The notes under the pieces: generated by a model
What the model saw: the letters and a program-made list of their open reading frames with translations, nothing else
Database searches by the model: none
Told to the model about the DNA's origin: nothing
In this document: positions 61,996 to 64,000 of the stretch, one piece after another
How the letters are laid out: the number at the start of each line of letters is the position of its first letter
How positions within the stretch are numbered: the first letter of the stretch is position 1
Translations under genes and position numbers: made by a program
Origin: Mixta hanseatica
GTDB lineage: Bacteria; Pseudomonadota; Gammaproteobacteria; Enterobacterales; Enterobacteriaceae
Length of the DNA stretch: 64,000 nt
Reading direction: 5' to 3'
Assembly: GCF_023517775.1 (NCBI RefSeq)
Contig: NZ_CP082904.1
Span: 1,550,001 to 1,614,000 of the forward strand

Positions 61996-63753
61996 TTATT
62001 TCCAGTTATTCCGCTTGGCCTGTTGTAATTTCTCATAGGCAGCAAGCAGAGCCTGATGCGCAGGGAACGCCTTGAGATCCAGATCAACCGGCTGTAGGCC
62101 ATAAAAAGGCGCTTCGCCATTAATCGCGGACGAGGCGGCCTCAACGGCCTCTGCGCCATACATACGAACAAACGCGTGATAATACTGGGTCGGATCGCGT
62201 TCTTCTTCCTGCGAAAGCAGCAGCAGCGTTTGCAGGCAGCGATAGTAGTTAGCGCGTTCAGCCGTAAATACCGAACCATTAAACTCCATGGTCCATTCGG
62301 TCCAGATCAGAGCCTGATCGAGATCGCCGCCAGCCAGAGCCAGCATCGCTTTCAGCTCGCCGATACGCAGGGTGTACCAGCCGTTATCTTTGCCTGTCGC
62401 CAAGCCAAGCAGCTCGCGAACGCGAGTAAAATCATCGTGGCCTTCTTCATCTAACTGCTCGATTAGCGCCAGATAATCCGCTTTATCCCATTGGCTGTCA
62501 GGCAGCGCCAGCAGGGTTTCACGCAGGCCTGCGCCCATATTATTATTCGCCAGCAGCAGATCTTCCGCCGGATAAATGTCCGACATGCCCGGAACAATAA
62601 TACGGCAGGCGTAAACGTCCAGATGTTCATAATCTGCAATATAAACGTCTTTATCTTCCGCTTTGAAAATGGCCATCAGCGTGGCGAATTCTTCTTCGGT
62701 CGTGCCGTCAAAGCGCCAGTCGACAAACGGATAATCGGCTTCTTCTTTAAACAGGTCCCATGAAATCGAGCCGCTGGAATCGATGAAATGTGTTTCCAGG
62801 TTGGCATGTTCCGCGACTTCTTCATCATCAAAGGTTGGCGGCGTAAAGACATCCAGATCTTTCAGGCTGCGACCCTGCAGCAGCTCCGTTACGGTACGCT
62901 CCAGCGCCACGCCAAAATCGGGATGAGCGCCGAAAGAGGCAAAGCAGGTACCGTTAGTCGGGTTAAATAAAACCACGCAGATTACCGGATATTTGCCGCC
63001 TAACGAGGCATCATAAGCAAAAATCGGGAAGCCTTCAGCTTCAAGGCTGTTAATGGCTTCTACCACGCCCGGGTAGCGATCCAGTACCGCCTGCGGGATA
63101 GCGGGCAGACTGATCGCTTCGGCGATAATGCGGTTTTTTACATAGCGTTCAAATACTTCAGACAGGCCCTGTACGCGCGCTTCATTACGCGTGTTACCGG
63201 CAGACATGCCGTTTGAAACATACAGGTTGCCGATGATATTCATCGGGATATATACCGTCTGCTCGTCAGATTGGCGGGTGAAAGGCAGGGCGCAAATTCC
63301 GCGCTCGGCATTCCCTGACTGCAGATCGATAAGATCGCTGGCGCTCAGCTCATTTTCCGGATCGTAAAACTGGCGCAGGCGCGGATCCAGAATGCCTGCT
63401 GGCAGGCTGTCATCTTCGGGCAACGGGAACCATTTTTCATTAGGATAATGAACAAATTCGCCGTTAGCGATGGTTTCGCCTAACCAGAAGTCAGCGAAAA
63501 AATAGTTCGTTGACAGACGTTCGAAATACTCACCCAACGCGGAGGCCAGCGCGGCTTTCTTACTGGCGCCTTTACCATTCGTAAAGCAAAGCGGGCAATC
63601 GCGATCACGAATATGCACCGACCAGACGTGAGGCACGGGATTCAGCCAGGAGGCCTCTTCAATGTTGAAGCCAAAGTCCTGCAGCTTCTGTTGGAAGCGA
63701 GTAATGGAATCTTCCAGCGCGGCGTCTTTGCCTGGGATAAAGGTTTGAGTCAT
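61996..63753 (-). CDS. ycaO: YcaO, ATP-dependent cyclodehydratase-family protein
   Basis: 585-residue protein (E. coli 586) of the YcaO/D-protein family. The N-terminal ATP-binding domain includes NGKGASKKAALASALGEYFERLS and RVQGLSEVFERYVKNRII, whose Glu residues coordinate Mg-ATP. A C-terminal helical, TPR-like region begins near 400. In E. coli it is implicated in RimO-dependent methylthiolation of ribosomal protein S12. It lacks any azole-peptide partner nearby. The ycaP gene that adjoins it in E. coli is not seen. Confidence 0.95.
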   Translation of the reverse strand: MTQTFIPGKDAALEDSITRFQQKLQDFGFNIEEASWLNPVPHVWSVHIRDRDCPLCFTNGKGASKKAALASALGEYFERLSTNYFFADFWLGETIANGEFVHYPNEKWFPLPEDDSLPAGILDPRLRQFYDPENELSASDLIDLQSGNAERGICALPFTRQSDEQTVYIPMNIIGNLYVSNGMSAGNTRNEARVQGLSEVFERYVKNRIIAEAISLPAIPQAVLDRYPGVVEAINSLEAEGFPIFAYDASLGGKYPVICVVLFNPTNGTCFASFGAHPDFGVALERTVTELLQGRSLKDLDVFTPPTFDDEEVAEHANLETHFIDSSGSISWDLFKEEADYPFVDWRFDGTTEEEFATLMAIFKAEDKDVYIADYEHLDVYACRIIVPGMSDIYPAEDLLLANNNMGAGLRETLLALPDSQWDKADYLALIEQLDEEGHDDFTRVRELLGLATGKDNGWYTLRIGELKAMLALAGGDLDQALIWTEWTMEFNGSVFTAERANYYRCLQTLLLLSQEEERDPTQYYHAFVRMYGAEAVEAASSAINGEAPFYGLQPVDLDLKAFPAHQALLAAYEKLQQAKRNNWK

Positions 63754-64000
63754 GTAGCCTACTATATGTTGGTTGAGCGTAAAGCGCGCAATGATACGTA
63801 TTTTCTGGCGCTGACGCTATTGGCGGACGGTGATTTCATTCCCGACAGGATGGCAAAATTATTATTTTCTTTCTGGCTTTATCATTCCGTTAAGCGTGGA
63901 GCCTCACAAAATATCGTGCCGCTTTGCTTTCGCCATACAAGCTGTTGCGGCAGGGCGCGGGAAAATGGGATCGCGCCCGGATAAATGTTTGCAGCATGCC

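Noticed and set aside
63780..63830. Fur-box-like sequence upstream of ycaO
   Set aside because: Only about 11 of 19 positions match the Fur consensus, and ycaO is not an iron gene.
63754..64000. Possible gene at the right edge (rightward frame into 63984)
   Set aside because: The frame mostly mirrors the start of ycaO on the other strand; it has no ribosome site and no recognisable protein features.

Overview
The window is chromosomal DNA of an Enterobacterales bacterium. Gene order and protein sequence follow the E. coli 19-20 min region (dacC ... ycaO) closely enough to name most genes. Departures from that order (sdaC beside dacC, no mdfA, poxB, macAB, dmsABC or serW, and a palatinose-type sugar cluster) suggest an Erwiniaceae-like genome (Pantoea/Mixta/Erwinia). 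Genus is an inference. I see no insertion sequence, prophage, CRISPR array, tRNA or rRNA.

Layout. 1-7.3 kb: HAD hydrolase end, dacC, serine transporter sdaC, two PAP2 phosphatases (ybjG and a partner) behind a PmrA-like box, the sigma-E small RNA rybB, an internally deleted ybjL, and ybjM. 7.3-15.2 kb: grxA, nfsA-rimK-ybjN, the putrescine importer potFGHI and ybjO. 15.2-24.1 kb: rlmC, the arginine importer artJ / artPIQM with ARG boxes, ybjP, ybjQ-amiD, a ZIP metal permease and ltaE.

24.2-33.6 kb is the accessory part. It holds an ABC sugar importer (binding protein, two permeases, ATPase) and two GH13 alpha-glucosidases, divergent from a LysR regulator. This resembles the Erwinia rhapontici palatinose (isomaltulose) operon, but no sucrose isomerase is present. 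A short orphan PTS EIIB-domain gene lies next to the regulator gene, and its upstream region carries a second copy of the palindrome found in the regulator/importer intergenic region. The ABC importer, the hydrolases and the EIIB protein therefore look like one regulon.

33.6-38.2 kb is a nitrosative-stress block: hcp-hcr and ytfE, each with an NsrR-type palindrome, around lysO. 38.4-48.7 kb carries cspD, clpS-clpA, infA, aat, cydDC, trxB and lrp. 48.8-57.5 kb carries ftsK (with a perfect LexA box), lolA, rarA, serS and ycaD. 57.5-63.8 kb carries the anaerobic pyruvate formate-lyase genes focA-pflB-pflA with an FNR site, then ycaO. The last 250 bp show no convincing gene.
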